This document shows positions 38,761-50,197 of a DNA stretch of 64,000 bases, in pieces; the stretch's first letter is position 1; every line of letters starts with the position of its first letter. The notes under the pieces are model-generated. The model saw nothing but the letters and a program-made list of their open reading frames with translations. It had not been told where the DNA came from and searched no databases. A program made the position numbers and the translations under genes. Origin of the DNA: Nissolia schottii (Eukaryota > Streptophyta > Magnoliopsida > Fabales > Fabaceae); NCBI GenBank assembly GCA_003254905.1, contig QANU01011901.1:399002-463001 (forward strand), written 5' to 3'.

Positions 38761-39101
38761 AGCCCTACGTCTACATTACTTCCTCCTCGTGTGCCATTAA
38801 TGGTTACCAACTTCTTTTTGACTTTGTCATTCACTATGTTAGTTTAAATATGTTGTCATTGTTATGTTTTGTTGTCTTCTTCAGTACCTCAAATATTAAG
38901 ACAGTGACAAAATATTAAATTAAGACAGTGAGTGACAGAGTCAACAAGAAGTGGATAACTAATAGTAGTATATAAGGAGGAGTTAATGTAGAGCAAAATG
39001 ATCATAATAAATAAGATTGCATCATTAAACCCTAAACCTTAAACCAATATAAAAATACTAGCTATTATATAAAAGTCATTATTACTCCCCCAAGCTGACA
39101 T

Positions 39102-39368
39102 TTAACCGTCTAGTTTCTCAATGTTGTTAGTCTCGAGGTCGTAATACTTGTCAAGAGAAATCGCACCCCAATCAAACTTCTGAACAAGATGCTTAACCTG
39201 ACCCATCACTGACTCAAAGGCCTTATCCATGACCTCCTTCGACAACTTCAAGCAAACATCATACTCCTTCTTCATCTTGGCAACCTTGGATGATTTCTCC
39301 TCGGTTGTAACCATGGCCCTGCCAGTATCCGATTCAAACTTCTTTGCCCTCTCCTCTGAAACAGCCAA
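39102..39368 (-). CDS. Small coiled-coil ORF inside the CACTA element
   Basis: An uninterrupted 88-residue frame, rich in Lys/Glu/Val (ERAKKFESDTGRAMVTTEE, KVAKMKKEYDVCLKLSKE, DKAFESVMGQVKHLVQKFDW). The spacing suggests a long helix or coiled coil. It starts just after a GGTGG tract (39390-39500) and the right terminal array. I do not recognise it as TNPA or TNPD. The style recalls C-terminal parts of uncharacterised plant transposon or gag-like proteins. It could be a captured fragment or a distal exon of the TNPA-like gene. No function is assigned. Confidence 0.4.
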   Translation of the reverse strand: MAVSEERAKKFESDTGRAMVTTEEKSSKVAKMKKEYDVCLKLSKEVMDKAFESVMGQVKHLVQKFDWGAISLDKYYDLETNNIEKLDG

Positions 39369-39539
39369 CTAGGCCAACAGCCAACAGCGGCAGTCTAGTG
39401 GTTGTCATTTGGTGGTGGAGGCGCCGGTGAAAAAATCGAAGAAGGACCGTGAGAGGACGCGGAGGAGGAGGATGTGTAGTGGAAGTGAAGGAAAGAGAGT
39501 CAGAGGACGTCCATATATACTCATTATCGTCGTATTAAT

Positions 39540-40105
39540 CCGGCATTACCGTCGGACAAAACTGACGGTAATTACACTGACCATTGAAAAATGTGTGCAC
39601 AGAAAAATGCAACCATGAGAAAACGTGTGGAAAAGTTCGAGGTTGTTAGCGTCGGTTTTTTTTCGACGGTAACTGGTTCAATATCACAACGGATAGGGAA
39701 ATGTGTCTCTTGAGATTCAGACCCTATTATTGTCAGATACTCCCAACGATAAGTCATTCGTATAATGACGTGCCAGTTGGCGCCAATTATTATCGTCGGG
39801 TTTTTCCAACGGTAACTAGTTCACTATCACAACGTATAAGGAAAGGTACCTCTTGATATTTGGACCCTATTACCGTCAGATATTTTTGACAGTAAGTCAT
39901 TCGTCTAATGACGCGTCAATTGGCACCAATTATTACCGATAGATTTATTGTTGGGTTCTTGTTTCCGAAGGTAATCGCGACTAAAATTAACCCGATTCAC
40001 CTTGATTGCATTTATTGTCGGATTTTTTTTATTTTTTTTGACGATAATACCGTCGAATGGTTTTCTAACGGTAATTGCCGATTTTAATGTTATTTTTTAG
40101 TAGTG
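39540..40105. repeat. Right subterminal array with 143-bp tandem units
   Basis: From about 39645 to 39935 a 143-bp unit is repeated. Shared landmarks are AAGTCATTCGT (39751 and 39894), ACGGTAACT(G/A)GTTCA and GGACCCTATTA/AGACCCTATTA. Each unit contains a TCGTCGG...CAACGGTAA-type palindrome and an ACCGTCAGATA pair. The array ends at the CACTA terminus and is the presumed cis-acting region and promoter of the element. Confidence 0.75.
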
Positions 40106-40299
40106 ACCCATTCACCAGGTATGCACCAAAATCCTTTTCGATATATCACTTTCACTCTATCAAATTCTTACTTGGGCATTGAAGTGCTTGCAAGTATCCC
40201 TTCTACCATCTCAAAGATCTTTCAAGGAGGCTTAGAGTTCAACAACCACTAAAGAACCTACTCTTCGATACACCCTCTCCAAGAGAGCTCATTGTCGGC

Positions 40300-40595
40300 T
40301 AGATCAAGTTAATTAGGTTATTGGTAACTAGGCTTAGATATTGGTGATTCAAGTAAAAAAAAGAAAAAATAAACATAAGAATATGAATCAATGATAGAAT
40401 ATAACAAATTAAATAAAGGATTTACTTGCCCTTTAGATATTCCTACTCCCTATAAGGCCTATCACGAGTTAAGCTAGATTAATCAGGTATTTGATAATAA
40501 GATTAAGATGTCAATGGTTCTAATAAAAAAATTAAGAGTATGAATCAAAGGTAAATCGTATAGCTACTTAATTAAACGGATTTATTAGGCAATTT
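40300..40595. repeat. Diverged tandem duplication, about 170-bp spacing
   Basis: Two blocks share the order TAGAT...TTAATNAGGT, TTGGTGATTC/TCAATGGTTC, a poly-A run, AGTATGAATCAA/ATATGAATCAA and GGATTTA. They start near 40300 and 40474. They lie just outside the solo LTR. Confidence 0.4.
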
Positions 40596-40799
40596 AAGTG
40601 ATCGAGTTTGTTTTTTTCTTTTTTCTTTTTTCGACCAACAAGGTGATGGAAAATAGTAGAGAGAGAGAAAAAGGGTATGGCGGCGGGGAATCTTTGGAGG
40701 CCGCGTGCGTGCGTGCATACAAGGGAAAGGGAAAAGAAAGCCAATGAATTGAAGTGGTCCTGGAGTGTTAAATTATAACTTCCCACGTGTTCATCTTTT

Positions 40800-43230
40800 T
40801 TAAATAAACTTTTTCTTTTAAATAAGTATCTTCCGACACTTAAAACGAAAATATTTATTAAAAAAATTTAACTTTTAAAGTTTATAATACATTACATATT
40901 TTAAGTTTTTTAACAAGTGTCACAAAAATAAGAATAAATAACTAATGTGATCATAACATTGTCATGAAGTTTGATCCTGAAATATTTGTTAATATTAATT
41001 TAATCTTAATATTTTACTTCACATTAATTTAATTTAAAAAAATTGAAATTAATTTAATTCAAATATTTTAAAATTAACATTAATCTACTTTAATTTTTAT
41101 GTGAATAAATTTAATAATTAAATTAATATTAAATTTTAAAATGTTAAAATTAAAACAATGTACAAAAAAACTATCAAGCTAAATTTAAATTAATATCATT
41201 TGCAACGCTCAAGTTAACAATAACTTATCAAAAATGATTAAAGCAGTTGGTAAAAAAAGTATTCATATCTTAAAAGAATATGAGTTTAATTATTGTTATC
41301 AATATGAAAATCACTTTGATAGATGATCCGTACATACCTTTGCTAACGCTCAAATACTTGACGATATACTCTGATCCTGATAAAATAATTAACATAAAAT
41401 CCATCTAAATTTTTTTTCGTAAAAAAAAAGATTTTACTAAACAATAAATAAGTAAATTTTGGGTTGTTTAATACCTTTAATTATATTAAAAATTATCAAA
41501 TCTCACTTTTTTTTAACATAAATTTACCTCTTCGAGAAGAAAAAAAAGAAAAAAAGAAAAAAAAAAGAAAGAAAGAGTTAACAATAAACGTTGTGAAGTG
41601 CGTGCAATCCCAGGAGCTTAGATAAGTTATCTCAAAAGATGAGAAACAAGAAAACACTTCCTAGAATGAATTAAGCACTATCAGCCGCAACCCTTGAAAC
41701 AACCTCCGTTTACATTATTAGTCCACGTATGACCCATCTGTCTCCTCCCGATTAAAATCTTCCTCTGTACCCCAAAATTAATGTTTGATTCTCCTGTCCA
41801 TCAAGACTAGTGTAGATGGGTAACATTTAAATACATTAGATAATAATATATCTAAAAAATTTAAAGTGAATTAAAATATAGATGCTTGCAAAAATTTAGA
41901 CAATTAACTGCCATCTATATATTGCTTTTCAGTTGGTAAAGTACTTAATTAGTCTAATAGATATTATGTTGATTAAGTTTTCAAATAAGAAATTTGAATT
42001 TAATCATTACCAGCTTTTTACAAAATAAAATTATTAAAAAATTAATTCAATTCATTTTTACTTTATAATATGTTCAAAACATAAAAATTGAATTTGTAAT
42101 TACGTGAAATAGTCTCTTTTTCTATACAATGTAAAGGTTCTTAATATTAAAATTAATTTATACATTTAATCAGCAAATGATTTTTTATTCATAAATTAAA
42201 GGAAATTCGATCGTAATATAGTATAGATACGTCAGAGAAACGTATTCGGCTACAGAACTTGAGTACAGAAAAAGAAAAAGGGTCGTATAGCTGGAATCAA
42301 CTACTACACTTTTACTTGAGCTAAAGTTTGATTTTCCTGAAATTTTTCAGGCTAAATCAAAATTTCAAACTCAAAGCAAATCGAACTATGAGTGGTGGGG
42401 CCAGGGTTTGGGAGTGGGACCCACTTAAGCGACTTCATAGTCAAGGTGCTGAGCGGGGCTCATCGTAAACCCACGTGGGAGTTCAAGCTGACATGAAATT
42501 TCACTCTATGCCTAAAAATAGTGTAAAATTCCACTTAATTAATCCCACTTATTGATGTTAACTAATAATATTGCACCTAACCCTTAAATTAAGAAAAACA
42601 TTGGTATGATTCTGGATTACATTTAATGTCCAGTCCATAGAGACCTTTCGAATCATAGATTTCTTATTTTTCATTATATGCTTTTTAAATAATAAAAAAA
42701 ATAATGTCAATGATTAGAGAGGAGATTAGTAAATTTTAAGAGGGTGGAGTGTAATTTTAGCTCTAGTAATTAGAGTGGAGTGCAATAGTGATAAATTTTA
42801 GGAAATGTCACTGCATTTTATCCTATTTTATCCAATCTCAAAAAAAAAAAGATTATAATACCATTTAAGATAATTGAGTGAACCTAATTAATCTAAGCTA
42901 ATCTCAAAAGTTAGTTGATCAAGGTGAGAGAATTATCCAAACTCTTATAAAAGACTATATCATAGTTGTATTCTTAACCAGTTTGGGAATTAATGCTGAT
43001 AGTTTTATATGGCTTAGAGAAGGGGGATTGAATCTAAGCAAACACTTTTTAAGAAAATTAAAATTCTTTTTTGATAAAAAAAAAGTTATCTCCTGAAAAT
43101 TTAGGATAAAATCTCATTATGTTCAGGGACACAAGTTTTTTAAAATCTGAAATAAAACTTTTTCAAAAACAGAAACAAAGTTTCTTTGTAAAATTTATAA
43201 GCACGAAAAAGTAAAGGGAAGAAAAACAAA
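40800..43230. other. AT-rich spacer, no gene seen
   Basis: No coding-like frame. A short GC-richer island near 42390-42480 contains GGGACCCACTT and CCCACGTGGGA (a perfect G-box palindrome core CACGTG) but no adjacent gene start. Confidence 0.5.
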
Positions 43231-43236
43231 CACACA

Positions 43237-44530
43237 AGATTTATACTGGTTCAATTCCTAAATGTTAAGAATCTACATCCAGTTCTTCAAACACTTTAAA
43301 TTTCTTTTCTTTCACAAATCCCCCAAATACAAACACTAATAATAAGTTTTAAATATCTCTCAAATAACCTCACAAAATTTCAAAAACAAAACCTTTCAAA
43401 ACTAAGAACCTTAAAACGAGAACTCTCTCTTGACTCACACTCTTTTGCTCTCAATAACTCTCAAATAAAACACGTTTTTCTCACCAAAATGAAACAAAGA
43501 AATCATAGATCAAAGGCTAGAAAAACATATTCAGAGTAGGAGACTTTTGAGAGGAAAGAATAGGTGAGGGAGTGCTTCAATGGTGGGCTATATGATTCTC
43601 TCTTTTTCTGCACTTTGAATGATTAAGAACATTTCATTTATATTTGACTACAAGCTTAGACCGTTGCAGATTCTTCATGCTCGGTGCTTAATGTCATGTC
43701 CTTCATCCATGTCATTTTTCCTTTTCTTCTATGATTCTTACTTGATACGGCTTTGCTTTCCTTTTTAATTTCCATGACATCAGCTCTTTCTCTTATTTCT
43801 TTCTTGTCTCCTAAATTTTCTGTTAACACCCTTTAATGGAGACATTTCTTCATGTTTTCCAGCTTTTTTTATTTTCATCTTTTTCTTCCATTATTTTAGC
43901 TGACTGTTGCAGCACTTGCTCCTTCCTTTTCTTCCTTTCCTTTTCTTCCTTTCTTTCCTAAGTTGTTCTGACAGCTTCCTAATTTTCCTTTTTGAAATTT
44001 CCCTTAACAACTTTATTTATATGGTTTCTTTCTTCGTTTTAGACAGTTCATAGTTGTAGCTTCATTGTTTCCCCATGCCTTATTTATCTTTCTCTTTCTT
44101 CCTTCCTTTTCTAAGCATACCCTTTTTCTTTATTTCCTTTTTAATTGTGTGGGAAATGGTGATTTTATTTTCCCAAGCTTCATTTTTTGACTTGTCCTAT
44201 CACTTCTTATCAATCTTTTTCTTCATTTGATTTTATCTTCTCTTTCTTTATTAAACTTTCTTTTGCTAATGGCTTCATGTCACCTTTTTCTTTCTTTTTC
44301 TTCCTTTATGCCGACAATTTGCTTTCCCAATTTTTTCGTCTTATCGTAGCTTTCCTTTTCACTCAAATTTGGGCTTTCTTTCTTCTTTTTTTTTTTAGTC
44401 CAGTGGGCTGTGAGTGGTGTGCTCACAAGTTGTTTCCTTTAATTTTTACGTTGAAGTACTTGGGCCTAAGTTGTTTGGTCCATTACTATAAATTTGCTTC
44501 TACGTGTGAGTTGTGTGTAATTGGGCCTTA
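43237..44530. other. Strand-biased pyrimidine-rich tract, possible decayed repeat
   Basis: Begins with ACAAGATTTATACTGGTTCA and ATCTACATCCAG, phrases I associate with dispersed plant repeats. From about 43600 to 44400 the plus strand is overwhelmingly C/T (TTCCTTTTCTTCC-type runs). The open frame at 44187-44531 only reflects that bias (Phe/Ser/Leu). No gene is supported. Confidence 0.35.
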
Positions 44531-44599
44531 GCTTTATTTTTACTGAAAACATTGAACACACGTTAAAAGGTTCACACAATGTTTGTCATCATATCTAAT

Positions 44600-47500
44600 A
44601 TTTGCAAATTCTAATCAACAAATGCCAATATTCATTGGAAGAAATTATTGTAAACACTAAGGTAATGTTACTAATTCGGTTGGTGGATGAGCTGGTGAAG
44701 ACGAAAAAGATATATTAAGTAAATATTTATTGAATGAACATAAATTATCACAAAATGTTAAGACAAATTTGAACCGCGGCTAGTTGTCCTATAGTATTGT
44801 GATAGTTCCAATTGTTTGTATAAACCGTTGCGAAACCGCCTCTCAACCCTTCAAATAATAGCAAAAGGGAATGGTCACGAACTTGTTTTACTGGCCGTTT
44901 AAACCGTCACAATTTCATATTAATTTTTTACGTAATAAATTGTGCCCAACATAAAATGACGTTTCAATACAGTAAGTAATTGGAATCATACTTTTATATG
45001 AAATATTATTTTATTATTAAATACATTATCCATCTTCATATTTTATGATCATGCCATAATTTTTCTATTCTTAATACAAAGACTAACAATTAGAGTTAAT
45101 GAATGCATGTGAGATGGGTAAGAGATTCAATCCTCATTTGTCCGTCTCATCCTCTCCCCCCAACTAGTTCTTTAAAAATTGTCCCAATTGCCCAGAAAAA
45201 AGGACTTACATAATTACAAATGAAATAGTAATTAAGTTTTGTTTTCATAAAAAAAATACCCTAATATTTATAGCAGAAATATTCTTAGTCGAACACACAT
45301 CTTGAATAGTGTTGGGTTTAATTAGAAAATCAACCAACACAGTGGCTTCGTTGAAAGTTCTTGAGTTATCTTAGCTAGGAGACCAAGAAAAGAATGTGGG
45401 AAACTAGATGATGCTAAGTCACAAGTCAACTAGCTAGACCTCAAGGAACAGAAGAGATTAATTTAGAAAGCATCAAAACAAATGTCAGAAATATTATAGA
45501 TTTCGTAACATGACCGCAGGGAGCACTCATCATCATTCATCAGCATATGGTCAAAAATAGGAAAAATGCAATGTTCCACATGATATATTTTGTGCGCCCT
45601 TTTCTATTTCCATTAACACCTTATTTTCAATCATCACATGCGTGAAGTTTCGTACATACACGAGAAAGAAAAATTCTTGTATAGGCATACATTTATTTTG
45701 TTATATTTAAATGCATTCACATAAATATAAGTGGGACTCAATAATAAATAGATATATCTTAAATAAAATTTGCATAAATCACTTTTATTATAAATATGCC
45801 TAAAAACGATATGATACAATTGTGTCTATAAAAGAATCTTTTTTCAATGAAAGCCGAGGAAAATTAAAATCATGGTGCCAAGTTAAGGGATTTTTTCAAA
45901 ATGAAAGGCCTACCCCTTCACAGCCACAAGTTGATTGAATTTGTACCAAAAAAAAAATGATATATTAAGTTAATGGATGTTCACTTCTTTCCAACTTCCA
46001 TGTATAGGTCATTGCCTCGAAATGTAGAGAAGATCTTTCCAACCCGTAACAATTAAAAGTGCATGCTTGAGTTGGCCTTCCACTCAGAGTAAAAACATGT
46101 TTTGCATTTACTTCATTCTTATCTTTGCTATTATGACAAATTACAAATTTAATCAGAGAGATCAACCATTTCTTTTGTCAATTAAGGGCTTGAGGCTATC
46201 ATTAATTTGAGTAGGTCTAAGGTTTAAGTTACACATAAATGGAAGTCTTTAACTATGATCATTCTCTACTAATTGAAGCTGAACCACGTATTTGACTACG
46301 TACGTAGATGGGATTCGACCTTAACGTCAAAGTTTAAGCGAAAAAAGTGTGATTTGTATATAATGATGTAGAAAACATATTCCATATATGCTATATACTT
46401 GATTTTTGAGATTCTATTTATATATGTAAAAGATCCCATTCAAACCTTGTTTAATCGAATTATTACCGTGGTTGAAGTTTTGTTAAAGACTCGTCATTAA
46501 GTCATAATTAATACATATATATATTGACCTTGATCAGTCATTGATAATTGGTCAAGTTCGTCAATTATTTTCAGTATTGACTTTGATCAATAGTTAATTA
46601 ATTTATTAAGTACCTTTTCGTATTAAGTATTTTACGAGAAAATCAAATTCAAAATATTTAATTTTTAAAATTTTATATATACTTAAGAGATTAATTGGTA
46701 TTCATTGATAGTGCAAATAAAAGATACATTGTCATTTAATTGTGTGCTGCCATATAAGGAAAATTGGTCAATTCTTAACTTCATTATTTTAAAAGTGTTA
46801 TAAATGACAATACATGATTAAATGATAGTGTAAAATTCTTTACATTATTATAATGACTACACAAGTTAATCTTTTTACTTAATAAAAATCCTGATCAAGC
46901 AGCTAGATATACCTTGATTTGTTTGGGAAATACAACACAAATAACCCAAATGAAAATAAAAGAATTAAAATAAGACATATAAATAGTTATATTCATTTTT
47001 CGATAGGTAGAAGATGATGTACTATTAGTTTTTTTCTTCAATTTCTGTTTACATTTATATAGATAAATTTACATTAATTTTCATTATCTCTAGAAATGTT
47101 GTTTAAGCTACTATAAAATATCCAAACACAAGAACATTACAAACTTTCACTTTTAATTTAGTTACTCCCCTATTCAACTTTTCAAGACATGCTTAGTGGA
47201 CTACTTTTTGTGAGGTTTCTTCCACAGCAAGACTTAGTCAATCCACGTTGGCATGGTTTATCTTAGTCAACATTGGACCTTTCTTGAGGAATTAAAAAAA
47301 GAAAGAATCCTCCACAATTATTAATGTAAAAATTATATGAAGTGACCATTCCATAAAACAATATATAATATGATTTTTATGCGTGTTAGCTGGGATTGGC
47401 ATGGGACACGTTCTTTAACCCCATAAGCTTTGGATAAGGCCAAATTAAGATTAACTCCTATTACGTAATATAAAACAACTCGCAATCCTTATTTCAATTG

Positions 47501-48800
47501 GTCGTGGTTATTATGTGCTGGTTAGTATCATGATAATAACTGAATCATTTTAATTTTCTTAGTTATGGATGGATTAATATTGACTGATGTTGCTGTTGCC
47601 TAATATGTATAGACTTTAACATTAATGGATCAATTGTTTGGAAAGCTAATTGCTCGAATGTACATTTTTTATTGTTTGGTTGTATGTATCATACATATGA
47701 CTTTAGAATAATCGAATTAATCCTTTTGATTCTTGAATGTGTGGACCCTTCAACATCAAGCATTTTTCATGAATCGCAAGATATGGTTTTAGCTCTAATT
47801 GCACGCGGTCTCATTTATGGTATATAGTTTATTTTATATGAATTTTCCATGAAGAGTAAAAATGTGTCACGACATGGACAATCCAAGTGTCCCACGACAA
47901 CATATAAAAAAAATAATAAGAAAGTTCCTTGATTTTCTATAACCTTATTTCTTGTCAATGTATGTTGAGAACCTTTCTTATTTTAATTTTTAATCCACAT
48001 AGATTAAAGACTACTTGTGTTTACTAAACTAATCATTATGGATGGGATTAGAATCTAGTGGTGCTTTGACTAGAAACAAGACAAGGGCAAGAAATCACAC
48101 CTTGTTTGAAACTTTTAACACATAAAACACGGGTCAAGAAGCTGATACATATTTTATTTTTAAACAATGTTGTTGTGAAATTATATCACTGCTTACGCCA
48201 TAGAATGCAGTCTATAAAGAATTTATAAAATCATGTAGCTTTGGTGTCTTTCTTCGGCTCCACGTTCGTCGAATTATTATTTTTTATATCCTTCTTGTTG
48301 TTTAGTGGTAATTAGTCTTGGTTGAGTTGCTTTTTATTTATTATCCACGGGGTCATTGTCTTTAGTTCAGTTCATATTAATTAATTTACTAATTGCAATA
48401 TTGTATTCTCTTCTTTTAACTATAATGATTAAGAGTTTGATTTGGTTAAAGTTTAAAATATTGTTAACAAATAAATGTTTAAAAAATTTAAGATACCCAA
48501 TTAATACTATTATTATTATTATTTTATATAAAACTGATTTTTGGGAAAAAGAAACTATTAGCATCCTTTCATGAATTAAAAAATGATTAGAAATACTATA
48601 TCATATGAGCTTTTTTAATTAACTTAAATAAATTCGACTTTAGTTCTATATACTAGAATGAATAATTAAGAATCTATCAATTAATCCTTTTTAACTATAA
48701 ATTAAATAAAGCCAAAAGCTTCTTAAGTTGAGGTTATATAAAAAATAAAAACAATAAACTAATAAAAAGGAGCTTACATAAGAAATTGAAATAGGCCTAG
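44600..48800. other. AT-rich spacer with dispersed repeats
   Basis: No credible frame. Two copies of the GCACTGACAGTGTAAA-type repeat lie near 46695-46745 and 46800-46865. A stretch near 44820-44930 holds AAACCGT-type motifs (TAAACCGTTGCGAAACCGCC, TTTAAACCGTCACAAT) that recall other plant CACTA subterminal regions. Confidence 0.45.
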
Positions 48801-49035
48801 TTTTGGTTTCGGTCTTATTTTTTGGTTAGGGTCCACCGTAAGACATCCATGGATTTTGTAAAAACTAGAGGGCTTTTGTTATGGTCCACCTTTTTGTGGG
48901 CCTCATTGCGGGCCCAATTCCACTCGGATCTTTAAGATTATAGTAGCATAGTTATTGGGCCGATGATAGGTCTAACAAGCCCAAATGGGCCCAATAAGCT
49001 CCTTGCCCTCCCTACTTTGATTGGGCTTGTATTTG
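48780..49035 (+). promoter_or_regulatory. GGCCCA/TGGGCC cluster upstream of the invertase
   Basis: Six or more hexamers of the site II type (GGGCCTC, GCGGGCCCAAT, TTGGGCCGAT, AATGGGCCCAATAAG, ATTGGGCTTG) fall within about 130 bp. This is roughly 0.8-0.95 kb before the predicted invertase transcription start. Site II elements are frequent in genes for mitochondrial and housekeeping proteins, which fits an organelle-type invertase. The distance is long, so they could also serve an unseen transcript. Confidence 0.35.
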
Positions 49036-49816
49036 GGTTTGGAGGTTGCGTGTGGCCCTTGTTGACAACCTTCCTTTGTAACGTAACGTGCACAAAATGT
49101 TTTTGTCCACAAACACGCCAACACAACAAAACGAATAAGTCAAGAACGCGCATTTGTACGTGAGACCAAAAAAAGGCCTTGCACGTGGGAAATGAGAATG
49201 AAAATATATCGAATTATTTTGAATAATATTTTAATAATTTTATATTTATAAAGGTATAAATTTTGTTATAATAGCATGACTATGTTAAACATATCACAAT
49301 ATTTATGTTGGTCAAAGATTTTGAGAAATTCTTGTTTAGATATACACGTAATAATAGTGAGTTCTATTTGATAGGATTCAAAAACGTTTGGGGAGACATA
49401 CAATAAAAATGGTAAGATTTGCGAAGCGTCCAAGAATGATGGTAACAAGAGACCACGTAGACAGTTACGCGGCGTTGCACCGTAGGAAATGGTGGTTTGT
49501 GTGTGCTTTATTTTTCTTTTTTGGGATTCTAATGTGCATTATATTGGCTAAATAAATGGGAGAACTTGGGCGCTTTTGTATATAGGGACCACACCCGAGT
49601 TCTGATCTATTCAAATATCTACAGACCCAAGCCCAAATACATTGTTTAGACGGTTTTACCCTCAGCCATTCAGACCATGTTGTAATTTATTGAGGGCTAT
49701 AAATGTAAATCACGTTAATACCAAAAAAGAAAACGGTTTGCACGTGGCGGGACAGTAACGTAATTACAGTTTTCCCCATCAATTCTCTCTCTGCTACGAA
49801 CTTTCCCTTCTCAGAG

Positions 49817-50197
49817 CTTATAAATAAAAAATGGCGTCTGAAATTTCATTTCTCTGTTCTTTTGCAAAATCTCAAACGAACACACCTTCCGCTCTCATTC
49901 AAATTTAAACCACTAGATCTCATCATCGTCCTTTCCAACTACTGTAAGTAAAAGCTTAAATCCTTGTAAATTTCCATTCTCAGTTTTAGATTCTTCCCTT
50001 TATAGATTGGTTTTTATTTTATTTTATATTTTATTTATCATTCTCTTCTCTATTTTTACCCATATACCTATTTTAATACCAAATCATAGATACATATATT
50101 TCTTCTACTATATATCAGAGTCGTAGACAAATAAAGTCCTGATTTTTAATTGGTCCGAAATTGTTCCATTTTTCTGAGGGTGTGGTTTATTTGATTC
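49817..50197 (+). promoter_or_regulatory. Invertase TATA box and 5' leader with probable intron
   Basis: A TATA box (CTTATAAATA, 49817-49826) predicts transcription from about 49850-49860. The leader has a strong donor ACT|GTAAGTA at 49944 and an acceptor candidate after TATATATCAG at 50117, giving a 174-bp leader intron. The coding start at 50198 is the first ATG after that acceptor. Confidence 0.5.

Larger units (their letters stand above)
29397..40105 (-). mobile_element. CACTA (En/Spm) transposon, 10.7 kb
   Basis: The termini are CACTACAAGAAAAATG on the left and, as reverse complement, CACTACTAAAAAATAAC on the right. They are bounded by the 3-bp duplication ACC (29394-29396, 40106-40108). 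All gene remnants read on the minus strand, so the 5' end lies at 40105. From that end the order is: palindrome array, small coiled-coil ORF (39368-39102), second array (38340-38760), TNPA-like gene (37455-35657), third array (34740-35240), TNPD-like gene (33977-30694), then the left subterminal array (29410-29960). Both transposase genes contain stops, so the copy looks inactive. The intact target duplication shows that the copy is complete at its ends. Confidence 0.93.
29171..40272. mobile_element. Solo LTR (about 390 bp), split by a CACTA element
   Basis: The outer sequence begins TGTTACACATTAGCC (29171) and ends CTTCGATACA (40272), the TG...CA form of an LTR. It is flanked by the 5-bp duplication CCCTC at 29166-29170 and 40273-40277. 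Removing the inserted CACTA element and one copy of its ACC duplication leaves about 390 bp. The left part is GC-richer with a TATA-like CAAATATAAAAGG just before the break. The right part (ACTTGGGCATTGAAGTGCTTGCAAG) resembles the R-U5 region of plant LTR retroelements. No internal gag-pol is present, so this is a solo LTR left by recombination. It is older than the CACTA insertion. The superfamily cannot be told from the LTR alone. Confidence 0.72.

Noticed and set aside
29148-40299. Alternative LTR borders using TGTTGG at 29148 and TCATTG near 40290
   Set aside because: The TCATT similarity does not sit next to a TG/CA pair on both sides. TGTTAC...GATACA with CCCTC flanks fits fully.
44187-44531. 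114-codon Phe/Leu-rich frame resembling a membrane protein
   Set aside because: It is a direct product of the pyrimidine-rich plus strand. Hydrophobicity here is compositional.
49831-49908. Short ORF (MASEISFLCSF..., 25 codons) upstream of the invertase
   Set aside because: Its ATG lies only about 5 bp after the TATA box, so it is probably before the transcription start and not in the mRNA.
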